Positions 19,514 to 27,996 are shown, numbered from the stretch's first letter. The stretch: 64,000 nt of DNA from Henriciella litoralis (GCF_002088935.1 NZ_NCSS01000006.1:1830407-1894406); one strand, 5' to 3'. Program-made: numbers and translations. The notes: generated by a model from the sequence alone, not told the origin.

Positions 19514-20163
19514 TAGTTCGGGTCTTTCCGAAAGAGCGGCGACGTTGGCAATTTCGAAGGCGGCTTGATCTTCGATGGGTCGATATTCGTATTGGCTTTT
19601 GCCGGGGCTGGCATCGCCGAGGATGAGCCTGTCGCGGGCACAAGAATATCCCCGCCGACATAGCCATTTCCGGTGCCGCGAACCGCCGCCGGGTAGCTCA
19701 GATTGTTCGCCTCGTCACGGGCGACATTGTTTCCATTATAGTCAGGCCCGCCCATGCCAAGGCGCGGCTCGCAGCGGTAGTTTCCCCGTGCGCCGGGTAG
19801 GAGCAGCTTCTCCACATCGCTGTAGGGAACCGGAATGTCGAGCGACATGGTCCCGCTGACATCACGGTAGCCATCCGCACTCAGCGGGTTTGTATTCACC
19901 ATGATCACGACATTCTCGATATGATTGGTGAAAGACAGCGTGGCTCCGCCCTCGTCGCGCGGTACGCCGATACTGATGCGGCAATGATAGCCGAAGGTCG
20001 TGACGTCCGGGTCCAGATCATTGAGCTGGTAGGGAAGCGTCAGGGCAAAGATAACCTCACCATCAGGGCTCGGATCGGGGCTTAGATCCAGCCTGATATC
20101 CTGGCCAGTGGCAGGCATGGCAAGGGCGGCGGCAAGCACGCCAAGCGTGAGGGCTGGTTTCAT
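19513..20163 (-). CDS. Secreted protein of unknown function, coupled to the repeat protein
   Basis: This 216-residue protein starts at the ATG at 20163 with a signal peptide (MKPALTLGVLAAALAMPATGQ); the frame continues upstream without a plausible start. The mature part begins DIRLDLSPDPSPDGEVIFALTLPY and includes a two-Cys arrangement in GYHCRISIG and NYRCEPRLG. It ends in a Pro/Ser/Lys-rich tail. The Cys-containing beta-rich pattern suggests an exported binding protein, but no family is recognised. It is the first gene of a two-gene operon with the 28-residue-repeat protein, and the shared TAATG points to a joint function. Confidence 0.7.
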   Translation of the reverse strand: MKPALTLGVLAAALAMPATGQDIRLDLSPDPSPDGEVIFALTLPYQLNDLDPDVTTFGYHCRISIGVPRDEGGATLSFTNHIENVVIMVNTNPLSADGYRDVSGTMSLDIPVPYSDVEKLLLPGARGNYRCEPRLGMGGPDYNGNNVARDEANNLSYPAAVRGTGNGYVGGDILVPATGSSSAMPAPAKANTNIDPSKIKPPSKLPTSPLFRKDPN

Positions 20164-20685
20164 TTTGAAGCTCCCGGTACCAGCTATATGGCTTGCCAGT
20201 ATACCAGCGAATGGCGACAGCGCAAAAAGCCAGCAGGCCCGGCGGCGCGCACCAACGCCAAAATCGCCACGCGGGACCCCGCTGGCGTTTCGCATGAATT
20301 CCGCTGCCAAAGATGACAGGGCCGGGCGCGTCTTGAATGGACGCTGATGGGAGTGCCAGCCTTTCGGCCAGCGATATAAGCGCCTGTTCCAGACGCGCCC
20401 GCGAAACCTTGCCCCTACGCATCATACGCAAGGCCGCCGAGAGACCGTCCGTGGGAGAGCTGTCGCCCACGGGTGCTTACTACAGGCGCCGGACCACATT
20501 GGCAGGCTTCGTTAAACCCTGCCCGCAGCGACCGGTCGTTTCCGCGCCTCACCTCCACCCGGCCGGTCCGGACCGCCCTGTCAGAAGATGAGGTGAGAGC
20601 GGTTATAGACGGGGCGCACGGGTGTGGGATGGATTTGTTAGAGACGATCCGCGGAGAACCGCGGGAGAGGAAGCGAAGCTCGACC
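20164..20685. other. 522-base stretch without a convincing gene
   Basis: Open frames exist on both strands. The most protein-like runs on the minus strand from a GTG at 20470; its first 45 or so codons (GDSSPTDGLSAALRMMRRGK then RARLEQALISLAERLALP) look coding. Its later part runs into and past the start of the 20163 gene and looks non-coding. It may be the remnant of a small gene. No RNA gene or terminator is evident. Confidence 0.3.
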
Positions 20686-20904
20686 TCAATAATGCGGCGG
20701 CGGCCGGTTTACAGGCGCAGCATCGCCGCTCGACTGTTCGCTGTCAGCCACGCGTTCCGCCAGCCGCAAAACCTGCCGCTCCAGCCGCTCGATCAGCTTC
20801 CATTGCGCCGTGATCGCGTCATTCAGGTCCTCGATCGTCTGGTCCTGATGGGCGATGCGGATTTCAAGCTCGTCGAGGCGGGAGGGGGCGGTTGTGTCTG
20901 ACAT
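20686..20904 (-). CDS. slyX: SlyX family protein
   Basis: This is a small cytoplasmic coiled-coil protein of 72 residues. The ATG at 20904 begins SDTTAPSRLDELEIRIAHQD, followed by QTIEDLNDAITAQWKLIERLERQVLRL and the Pro-rich C terminus ending PPPHY, the hallmarks of SlyX. Longer frames upstream run into a repeat and are not used. The role of SlyX is poorly known. A degenerate second copy lies at 25880-26023, which helps identify the conserved core. Confidence 0.9.
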   Translation of the reverse strand: MSDTTAPSRLDELEIRIAHQDQTIEDLNDAITAQWKLIERLERQVLRLAERVADSEQSSGDAAPVNRPPPHY

Positions 20905-20966
20905 GGTGTGCGCCTTAGCGGGGGCGGTGGAGGGAGGCAATATTTTAGCGCCGCTCATTCCCGGCA

Positions 20967-21068
20967 TCCTTCGACTTCGCTCAGGATGAGGGGCCGGCAT
21001 CTCGTGTGGCGAGATCGTCTTTGTCTGCATGAGATCCCCTCCCCCTCATCCTGAGCGAAGTCGAAGGA
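20967..21068. repeat. REP-like inverted repeat pair (27-base arms)
   Basis: Arms at 20967-20993 and 21042-21068 are perfect reverse complements; the core is TCCTTCGACTTCGCTCAGG. They are separated by 48 bases and sit between slyX and the lipocalin-like gene. The core sequence is of a kind dispersed in many alphaproteobacterial genomes. It could act as a transcription terminator or mRNA stabiliser for the flanking genes. Confidence 0.8.
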
Positions 21069-21112
21069 CGAGGGGGAGGGGATGAGAGGAAAAACTGCAA
21101 AGGCGGTTCATC

Positions 21113-21685
21113 TCACCCCTCAACCCGCGCCAGCACCAACTGCGAAGGATGGTCGCCGCCCTCGCCGTCGCGATAGATTTCGCTGCGGATGAGCGCTCCA
21201 TCCTCACCGAGCGCCAGAGAGAGGCTGTGCTGGTGCTGCTCGCTCGCGGGGTCAAAATCCGTCACATCGCGAAAGGTTAAGCTGGCAAGGCCGTCCCCAC
21301 CTGGCACCAGCGTCATGCGCGGCTGGTTGCCCTGCGGGCAGTAATGGGTCGCCATCAGCGTGTCGCCGTCGCGGTGATAGAGGGTGAGCGAGTGGGGCGC
21401 GCCCTCAAACGTCCATTCCTCGACCAGCACAGAGCCGCGCGCCGTCGTGCTGAACACGATGCGCAGGCCATGCTCCGGCTGCTCGGCGAGCTGCCAGGTG
21501 CCGTCCAGCGTCTTCAGTGCGTCGAATGCGGCTGCGGCGGGGTCGGGCGTTGCGGCCTCCTGCTGGGCAGGCTCTGCCGCAGGCGAGGTCTCAGCCAGTC
21601 CCGGCGCCGCACCAAGCGCGATGATGGCCACCAGCGCAGCCGCGCGCGCCAATCGGCGCCCTGCGTTCAATTCCAGGTCTGTCAC
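21113..21685 (-). CDS. Secreted lipocalin-like protein of unknown function
   Basis: The likely start is the GTG at 21685, which follows GGGGAGGGG and gives 190 residues with a signal sequence (RLARAAALVAIIALGAAPG, cleavage near GLAE). After an Ala/Pro/Glu linker comes a beta-rich domain with DGTWQLAEQPEHGL, LYHRDGDTLMATHYCPQGNQPRM and SEIYRDGEG. This resembles small lipocalin-fold secreted proteins of alphaproteobacteria. The longer frame upstream contains a repeat (IPACAG type) and is not translated. No partner is obvious and no function can be assigned. Confidence 0.7.
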   Translation of the reverse strand: MTDLELNAGRRLARAAALVAIIALGAAPGLAETSPAAEPAQQEAATPDPAAAAFDALKTLDGTWQLAEQPEHGLRIVFSTTARGSVLVEEWTFEGAPHSLTLYHRDGDTLMATHYCPQGNQPRMTLVPGGDGLASLTFRDVTDFDPASEQHQHSLSLALGEDGALIRSEIYRDGEGGDHPSQLVLARVEG

Positions 21686-21795
21686 ATCCCCTCCCCTTCG
21701 GCCTCTGCGCCGGGTGTCTTCAGATACGGAAGAAGCTGCCGCGTCAGAGCGGCGCTGTCCAGCGGGATGAATGAACGCGGCCCCCGACGCCCGCA

Positions 21796-21817
21796 GATAC
21801 CTGCGCAGGCAGGTATC
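21796..21817. repeat. Short palindromic repeat (IPACAG-type)
   Basis: GATACCTGC and GCAGGTATC form 9-base arms around GCAG. The unit resembles dispersed palindromic repeats of alphaproteobacteria that translate as IPACAG. It lies upstream of the lipocalin-like gene, in the 247-base gap 21686-21932. Confidence 0.6.
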
Positions 21818-21932
21818 CATGACCTGACCATGGGGGGGAGCAGCTTTGGGGAATAGATGAGGAAACGGGCAAGTTGATTTGGCGAGAGTGCCGGAATAAC
21901 TAAAATAGAACGAAAACGAGGGGAGCGACCTT

Positions 21933-22142
21933 GTGGCCACTTATAAGCAGATTCAGGATCACACGCGGCGCGAAGATGGGTACGTTCCAAAAACATGTTG
22001 GATCGCCCACGTGATGGGCGATCATGGCTTGACGCGACGGATCGCGCCAAATCGTCAGTCGGTGGATGGTCGAACCAACCCATGCCCGCCCGATAAGAAA
22101 CCGTCGATCGAGCAAACGCTCAAACATTTCGGGATGCTGTGA
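21933..22142 (+). CDS. Small conserved protein of unknown function
   Basis: This 69-residue basic protein starts at a GTG preceded by GAGGGG. It reads ATYKQIQDHTRREDGYVPKT, then CWIAHVMGDHGLTRR, ANP-like and NPCPPDKKPSIEQTLKHFGML. The pattern YKQIQ...GFVPKTCWIAHV...CP..K...IE..L.HFGM is one I recall from many bacterial small proteins of unknown function, often near mobile or defence genes. Two Cys and the paired helices suggest a compact nucleic acid or protein binding fold, which is a guess. It lies at the left border of the repeat-rich accessory stretch. Confidence 0.75.
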   Translation: MATYKQIQDHTRREDGYVPKTCWIAHVMGDHGLTRRIAPNRQSVDGRTNPCPPDKKPSIEQTLKHFGML

Positions 22143-22209
22143 TCCGCTCTTCAGTTGGTCGCTTCAAGCCCTCAACAAGTCAGCCTCCAGAACAAGCGCA
22201 GTGCGTGTC

Positions 22210-22280
22210 CGATCCTCTTTTTCCAGTCAAGGGCGCTTCGCGTCCGGAGGATTACACCCTTGACTGGAAAAAGAGGATCG
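22210..22280. repeat. Perfect 24-base inverted repeat built from a dispersed element
   Basis: Arms 22210-22233 and 22257-22280 are exact reverse complements, with a 23-base loop that itself contains CGCTTCGCG. The right arm continues into a 42-base repeat (22266-22307) seen again at 25752-25793. The left arm and loop resemble the minus strand of the latter copy. It looks like two partial copies of one element in opposite orientation. There is no T run, so it is not a classical terminator. Confidence 0.8.
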
Positions 22281-22307
22281 AAAGAGGCTAGCTTTGGCCA
22301 AATGGCA
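22266..22307. repeat. Dispersed 42-base repeat, copy 1
   Basis: This copy matches 25752-25793 at 40 of 42 bases by direct comparison. It is followed by an imperfect inverted repeat, GGCCAAATGGCAG with CTGCCATGTGGCC. Copy 2 has the same kind of outer stem. Confidence 0.8.
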
Positions 22308-22390
22308 GAACCTGCCATGTGGCCTGAATGTTCAACACAAAACTCTCCCCAAACAAGAACAGATCGGTCCAGCGCAACGCTCAGATAGCG

Positions 22391-23125
22391 CTAACCTATT
22401 TTTGCATTTGACCTGGCTTCATCAAGAAACTCAATGTGGTCAGAACAGAGTTCTTCGACTTCCTCGTCGTCAAATTCGTATTCAAAATACACGTCCGCCC
22501 AGTCAATTCGAATTCCCGACCTGTACGACTTAGGCCCAAAGGTTTCGCGGTCGAACAAAACCGCCAAGCCATGATGAGCAACATGAGAAAATGGATCGCC
22601 AGACTTCCGTAGTTCCGCAATTCCCAATCTCCAACTTTCGTTACACAAAATTGTGGCACGCGTACGGACGGGCCACAGAACATTGGCAACTGATAGCGAA
22701 AGTGCTTCTGGAATTGGGGCGCCCACTTCAGCTGCGTGACAGCCGATCAGCTTTTCAAAATATTTACGATAATCTTTTCCAAGCGGAGATAGTGGTTGGT
22801 TCCAAGGCCACATGTTTACGATTTCGTTCGGATCCGCACCATCCGTCATTATTGCTCTTAAATCCTCGGAGAACTGCGAATACGCGTCGTCATAATGCTT
22901 AGAAACGTTCGTGTTGCATCTGTGACAGATAGATTTTTGGAATTTAGCATTTTTGGACTTAGGGCTATTCATGTATTGAGGACGCTGTGCGCTCCAGTCC
23001 TCTCCAACGAACTTAGCCATCTGGTCGCTGCCAAACGATGCCTTTAGGTCTGATGCTTTGAATTTGTGTTCACCGGTTAACGGGCCGCGTTCACGGCAAA
23101 TCCAGCACTCATCCTCATGCCGCAA
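22391..23125 (-). CDS. HNH-like nuclease domain protein
   Basis: This protein of about 244 residues resembles HNH-family endonucleases. Cys7 and Cys10 (CWIC), then Glu19-His20 in LTGEHKF, and Cys67/Cys70 (CHRCN) make a zinc-stabilised HNH core, with the HNH histidine at 20. The rest is not recognised and is rich in acidic residues near the C terminus (YEFDDEEVEELCSD). The first usual start is a TTG at 23125, without a clear ribosome binding site; conserved-looking residues (KLFF) continue upstream, so the true start may be a rarer codon. Codon use is AT-richer than in housekeeping neighbours. It may be a defence or mobile-element nuclease, but no partner is visible. Confidence 0.7.
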   Translation of the reverse strand: MRHEDECWICRERGPLTGEHKFKASDLKASFGSDQMAKFVGEDWSAQRPQYMNSPKSKNAKFQKSICHRCNTNVSKHYDDAYSQFSEDLRAIMTDGADPNEIVNMWPWNQPLSPLGKDYRKYFEKLIGCHAAEVGAPIPEALSLSVANVLWPVRTRATILCNESWRLGIAELRKSGDPFSHVAHHGLAVLFDRETFGPKSYRSGIRIDWADVYFEYEFDDEEVEELCSDHIEFLDEARSNAKIG

Positions 23126-23243
23126 AAAGAATAGTTTTTCTTTTGAAATAGTCAGAGCTTTCTGGTCCTGTGATAGAATGCATATCTACTACAACCCGTG
23201 AATGAGCGCCTTTTCTTTTTGCCTTTTCGTGCATCTCTCCTTT

Positions 23244-24441
<1,198 letters not shown>

Positions 24442-24612
24442 CTATTCCCCGAAAACGTAAATCTCGCCGCCCTTGTCCATAAACTCTCGGCTCTTCTCTT
24501 CCACGCCTTTACGCGCCTCTGCAGCCTGTTTCTCAAGGTCGGCCTTTTCATTGTCGGTCATGCCGGTCGTGTAATCCCGCACCTTTGCGGTGATCTTCAT
24601 CGACCAAAATTC
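24442..24612 (-). pseudogene. Truncated thiC 3' end, fragment B
   Basis: The minus strand encodes [33 protein letters not shown] and a terminal GGEIYVFGE. The iron-sulfur cysteines are missing (NPEFW in place of GPKFC). The ending differs from the resident thiC, showing a different source allele. Its stop abuts the sulfotransferase stop. Confidence 0.8.
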
Positions 24613-24626
24613 CGGGTTGAACGCAC

Positions 24627-25382
24627 CTAGTCGATGATCGGCGTTGTCCGCAGGAATTCGCAAAACGCCTCCGTGTCCTCGCTGCTCTCCCCGCCTGCCT
24701 GTTCAGCGAGGGCCTTCTGGCGGAGGATGTAGCCTTGGATCACATTCAGTCGGTTGAAATAGGCCATGCCGAGTTCACTAGTGTCGAATCCGATTTTGCG
24801 ACCTTCTGAAGACGAGCTTTCGATCCATTCCGGTATCATCGTCCTCATATCTGTTAATCTTGCTTCGGCGGCTTCAGCGGTGAAGTCTTCCTCATGATAG
24901 CGATAGTCCGGCTCCATCTGGAATTCGGACGTATCGCATAGGGCCGGGCCAGGCAGTTCCAGCGCCTCAATCATGTGGGGCGAAAGCGTAGACACGCGCA
25001 TGTCGGAGCAATGGTCGGCCATGAAGCTGCCGCCTTGCTGCCGCGCCATGACGAGAAATGTCTCGCCCGCATGGAAATACGGGCCGCAACGGACCCAGCC
25101 CTGATCGTATCGGTGATAGATATCGAGCGTTGTGGCCGCCTCACCCTTGTGCATCTCTACCACCTCGAAGCGCGTCACGCCGAGCAGCTCCCCATCCTCG
25201 TTTTGTCGGTTCGCGTCTTCGATCGATATCGCTGTTCCAGTAAAGACAAGGTCGGCGCGTGCGATAGCCTCGCGCGCATGCGAAACCGACTTGTAAACCA
25301 CGCAGCGGCAGGCTTCGGCAGGCAACGCGATCGCGACGAGAGCCGCAAGGCACGCTGCAATAGCCCTGAAACAAATACTCAT
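24627..25382 (-). CDS. Secreted NTR-like protein of unknown function
   Basis: This 251-residue protein starts at the ATG at 25382, with a signal peptide (MSICFRAIAACLAALVAIALP, cleavage after AEA). The mature protein begins with CRC, the N-terminal Cys-x-Cys typical of netrin-like (TIMP/NTR) exported proteins, followed by ADLVFTGTAISIE, TRFEVVEMHKG and a second Cys pair (RCGPYF and DHCSDM). The first 120 mature residues look like an NTR beta-barrel; the rest is helical and unrecognised. The start overlaps the preceding stop by four bases (ATGA). Function is unknown. Confidence 0.65.
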   Translation of the reverse strand: MSICFRAIAACLAALVAIALPAEACRCVVYKSVSHAREAIARADLVFTGTAISIEDANRQNEDGELLGVTRFEVVEMHKGEAATTLDIYHRYDQGWVRCGPYFHAGETFLVMARQQGGSFMADHCSDMRVSTLSPHMIEALELPGPALCDTSEFQMEPDYRYHEEDFTAEAAEARLTDMRTMIPEWIESSSSEGRKIGFDTSELGMAYFNRLNVIQGYILRQKALAEQAGGESSEDTEAFCEFLRTTPIID

Positions 25383-25657
25383 TCTGATTTCTGCCCCAAG
25401 TCCTCCAAGGCAGTCATTAAACCACTTTGATGCGCTTTCGAATAGACCGCAGGCCAAGACGAACAGGAGCAGGTCTCCGGCAGCCCTGATTCTTCCATAA
25501 ACGTGAGGATGAGGTATTGGCGACCCGGTGACAAAACCGCGCTGCACATACCGCCGCTTCTGGTTTCATGCAGAACCCGGACGTTTTTTATCGGCGCGCC
25601 GAAAAAAAGTCGGTCAATTCTAAACACGGTCTGATCCGCAAAATCGCCGTTCAACAT
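25379..25657 (-). pseudogene. 5'-truncated NTR-like gene
   Basis: The 92-codon frame begins at an ATG at 25657 right at a junction with another gene fragment. Its residues from TVFRIDRLFFG, through GMCSAVLSPGRQYLIL to CSCSSWPA, align with the C-terminal part of the NTR domain encoded just downstream. Signal peptide and N-terminal Cys-x-Cys are missing, so an exported product is unlikely. The stop overlaps the start of the downstream paralogue, showing that the pair was once an operon of two NTR-like genes. Confidence 0.6.
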
Positions 25658-25659
25658 CC

Positions 25660-25751
25660 GACCGGGTCGTCGAGCAGGCGCGCCGCGCCCCAGACCGCTG
25701 CAGCGGTCCAGAGGGCGGCGGCGAGGCCGAGGGCGAGAAGCGCCCTTGAAA
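25660..25751 (-). pseudogene. Fragment of the small membrane protein gene found next to thiC
   Basis: The minus strand encodes ALLALGLAAALWTAAAVWGAARLL then DDPV, matching the transmembrane segment of the two small genes at 28163-28519 and 27997-28179. The frame stops just after DPV at the junction with the truncated NTR-like gene. Confidence 0.75.
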
Positions 25752-25793
25752 GGAAAAAGAGGATCGAAAGAGGCTGGCTATGGCCAAATGGCA
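25752..25793. repeat. Dispersed 42-base repeat, copy 2
   Basis: This copy matches 22266-22307 at 40 of 42 bases. It joins directly to a larger hairpin: TGGCCAAATGGCA pairs with TGCCATTTGGCC about 90 bases later. Inside, at 25810-25834, GAAATCAGTCCA and TGGACTGATTTC form 12-base arms around one base. Confidence 0.8.
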
Positions 25794-25872
25794 CTTCGTA
25801 GCGCCCGGAAATCAGTCCAGTGGACTGATTTCAGCGGAGAAGGCCACGGCAGTGGCTTGCCATTTGGCCTGA
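25781..25872. repeat. Nested hairpin element with an AATCAGTCCA palindrome
   Basis: Outer arms GGCCAAATGGCA and TGCCATTTGGCC enclose an inner palindrome with 12-base arms and a single-base centre. The whole could fold into a cruciform. Similar palindromes recur in sphingomonad and Hyphomonas genomes as I recall them, so this is probably a dispersed repeat. Confidence 0.6.
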
Positions 25873-25879
25873 ATGTACT

Positions 25880-26023
25880 TGAGGATACCGCTCCAGCCGC
25901 TCAATCAGTTTCCACTGCGCGTTGATAGCCGCGATGAGGTCCTCAATCGTCTGATCCTAATGGAAGGCGCGCATTTCGAGCTCATCGATGCAGGAGGCGG
26001 CGATGGATGTGTCTGACGTGGTG
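25880..26023 (-). pseudogene. Degenerate second slyX
   Basis: The stretch aligns base by base with slyX (20770-20904). The start ATG has become ACG (26017-26019), the Gln codon of HQD has become TAG (25957-25959), and homology ends about codon 48, so the C-terminal tail is absent. It cannot make SlyX. Confidence 0.85.
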
Positions 26024-26127
26024 CGAGCAATAAGCGCTGGGCGTGGGGAAGGCAATTCTCACGTTGGCTTAAGCCCACATTTGAACGCATCACAGCAATT
26101 CAGCAAATCTCGCGCTCGGCAACTTAC

Positions 26128-26304
26128 TCACGCACGCTGCTTTTTCTCGGGAAGAGAATTGATCAGTCGGTCACGCATTTCGAAAAAACGTGAATCGCGC
26201 ACAATATGAGAACTTCCGCTATCTTTCTTTATTGAAGCGCTTTTCGACTCAATCACAAACAGAAAATTGCTTTGCCCAGAATCAGCATTTTTCTTTTTCG
26301 TCAT
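26128..26304 (-). CDS. 58-residue ORF directly downstream of the dCTP deaminase
   Basis: The ATG lies four bases after the avcD-like stop, with GGGGAA upstream as a ribosome binding site. The product is MTKKKNADSGQSNFLFVIES, then KSASIKKDSGSSHIVRDSRF and FEMRDRLINSLPEKKQRA, a basic and soluble-looking protein. Its AT-rich composition matches the deaminase gene and not the chromosome around it. It is not recognised. Spacing suggests co-translation with the deaminase, so it may be an accessory or regulator of that defence gene. This is inference, and a chance frame remains possible. Confidence 0.5.
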   Translation of the reverse strand: MTKKKNADSGQSNFLFVIESKSASIKKDSGSSHIVRDSRFFEMRDRLINSLPEKKQRA

Positions 26305-26308
26305 TTTT

Positions 26309-27862
26309 TCATTCCCCGAGTTCGATGTCCTTAATATACTCAGTTATGCGTTTTTCCAACGTCGAAAACGCGTCTAGGTTCACCGCATCAGCTGGCATCG
26401 CTTCGGATCGATTCACTGTTTTGAATGCACCATCTTTCTTAACGTCTTCTTGTCGCACAAACACGGCGTAATATCGCACCGGCCCAACACCCTGAAACGG
26501 TTCAAGAATTACTTTGCTTGAATCGCCGCCACCCTCGGACACGGCCAAATTCTCCAGCGCGTCGGCATGAAGTTCCATAGCTAAACTTTTAGGATAGGGC
26601 TCGATATACACCACTCTCTTGATGCCCGCAAACACGATATGACGGGCGCAGTTGTGGCATGGAAATGTAGTCACAAACAAAGTTGAGCCTGCCAAATTTC
26701 TTGAACCGTTCCGCGCGACATCGACAATAGCTGCCATTTCTGCGTGAACCGAACGACTAAACTCACTCAAAGATTTAATTCGCGTCTTTGATAGCTCAGA
26801 TTTGAAATTATCTAGCTTGTCAGTCGGCAAACCATTTGCTTGCGCTGCCAAAATGACATCGTTGAACAAGTTCTCTTTGTATTCATCGTTTCGGCACTTT
26901 TCCGATCCAGATTTGAAGCAGCGTTTATCGAGATTGGTGTTGAAATCGGGATAGGTGCCACCGCCAAATTTTGGCACCTCGTTCCATCCTGTGCCGATCG
27001 TGGAGTCAGATTGATCTCGAATTACGGCGCCTACTTGCCGACTAAGACATGCTGACGAAGCCGCCGCCTGTTGGGCAGCTGCCATTCCGCTTTCATCCGC
27101 TTCAGGTGTTATTAAGGTAGTCGAAAATATGACCTCGAGGAGTCTTTCGAGAGACCCCTTTAGCTTTGATTTTTCATCACTGTTGTTATTTAAAAAATAG
27201 TCGCTCAGTATGAACGTATCACGTACGTCCTGCCCATGGTCGGGCCCCTCATGTTCATCGATCGAAATAACTTTCTTAATTTCGAGCTCACTTACACCCA
27301 TCTTTTTAAGACGAATTTCACGCACATTCTCATTTGCAAACACGCCCACCAACCAAAAAGCGCTGCCATACACAGCCCGGAGGAGCTCAGCCTCAGATTC
27401 GTTCTTAATTGAATCGATTACATGAACCACGCGCCGCGATTTTGGATTCGAAAATTCTTCATCTTCGTAACCGTCGTTACCTCGTCCGACGGCGATAAGC
27501 TCAATCACCTTTGCGGCCAGGTACCCAGCCCCAAATTTTTCTCGCAACTCGCTGCCAATTTTTTGAAGATCTTTGATACGCTGGTCACCAGCATCTGCCA
27601 CATCGCCCTGAAATGAAGTGTGCTTTTTTGATTCTTTTATTATGTCGCTTATTTTGTAGTGTGTCGGTGTGTAGCCGTAATGATCATGCATTAGACCAGC
27701 GATTATGTCTTTGGATGTGGATACTCCAGCGCCCACCGCACCTATGAACCCGATAACCAGTTCAGGGGTTTGACGCCTTTTCATTAGGTCGACAGCTTCG
27801 TCTCCCGATTGCTGCACCCGACCCTTGATTAAGTTCTGAACTTTTGGAGCAGCCAACCTCAC
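26309..27862 (-). CDS. avcD: Anti-phage dCTP deaminase (AvcD-like)
   Basis: This protein of about 517 residues has the two-part layout of phage-defence deoxycytidylate deaminases such as AvcD. The N-terminal P-loop kinase-like domain (about 1-240) has GFIGAVGAGVSTSKD, where Val47 stands in place of the usual Walker A Lys. The C-terminal deaminase domain has SRQVGAVI, the zinc and catalytic residues HAE (373-375) and PCHNC (Cys402, Cys405). Known members deplete dCTP/dCMP during phage infection and are restrained by an upstream RNA (AvcI). The reading frame begins at a GTG (27862); a TTG two codons later sits better behind GGGAGG. The AT-rich coding sequence points to transfer. Confidence 0.88.
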   Translation of the reverse strand: MRLAAPKVQNLIKGRVQQSGDEAVDLMKRRQTPELVIGFIGAVGAGVSTSKDIIAGLMHDHYGYTPTHYKISDIIKESKKHTSFQGDVADAGDQRIKDLQKIGSELREKFGAGYLAAKVIELIAVGRGNDGYEDEEFSNPKSRRVVHVIDSIKNESEAELLRAVYGSAFWLVGVFANENVREIRLKKMGVSELEIKKVISIDEHEGPDHGQDVRDTFILSDYFLNNNSDEKSKLKGSLERLLEVIFSTTLITPEADESGMAAAQQAAASSACLSRQVGAVIRDQSDSTIGTGWNEVPKFGGGTYPDFNTNLDKRCFKSGSEKCRNDEYKENLFNDVILAAQANGLPTDKLDNFKSELSKTRIKSLSEFSRSVHAEMAAIVDVARNGSRNLAGSTLFVTTFPCHNCARHIVFAGIKRVVYIEPYPKSLAMELHADALENLAVSEGGGDSSKVILEPFQGVGPVRYYAVFVRQEDVKKDGAFKTVNRSEAMPADAVNLDAFSTLEKRITEYIKDIELGE

Positions 27863-27931
27863 CTCCCGAATATTTCGAGAAATTTAGAAAGTTATTCTAG
27901 GTTGAGGTCAAATCAAAATCGTTCTTGGAGC
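27863..27931. other. Short leader upstream of the avcD-like gene
   Basis: About 70 AT-rich bases separate the deaminase start from thiC fragment C. It contains GGGAGG and a small palindrome ATTTCGAGAAAT. In Vibrio an inhibitory RNA (AvcI) precedes avcD; there is little room for a long RNA here and none can be identified by eye. Confidence 0.3.
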
Positions 27932-27996
27932 TCACTCCCGCTCCACATAAATCTCCGCACCCTGCGCCATGAATTCCGCGTTCTTGGCTTTCATGC
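27932..27996 (-). pseudogene. Truncated thiC 3' end, fragment C
   Basis: The minus strand encodes GMKAKNAEFMAQGAEIYVERE and a TGA stop, a ThiC C terminus of a different allele from the resident gene. It follows immediately after the stop of the 60-residue small gene, out of its frame. Confidence 0.75.

Noticed and set aside
20063..20470. 135-codon minus-strand ORF
   Set aside because: Only the first 45 or so codons look coding; the rest overlaps the signal peptide of a better gene.
22210..22280. Intrinsic terminator for the small gene at 21933
   Set aside because: The stem is long and perfect but not followed by a T run, and its arms belong to a dispersed repeat.
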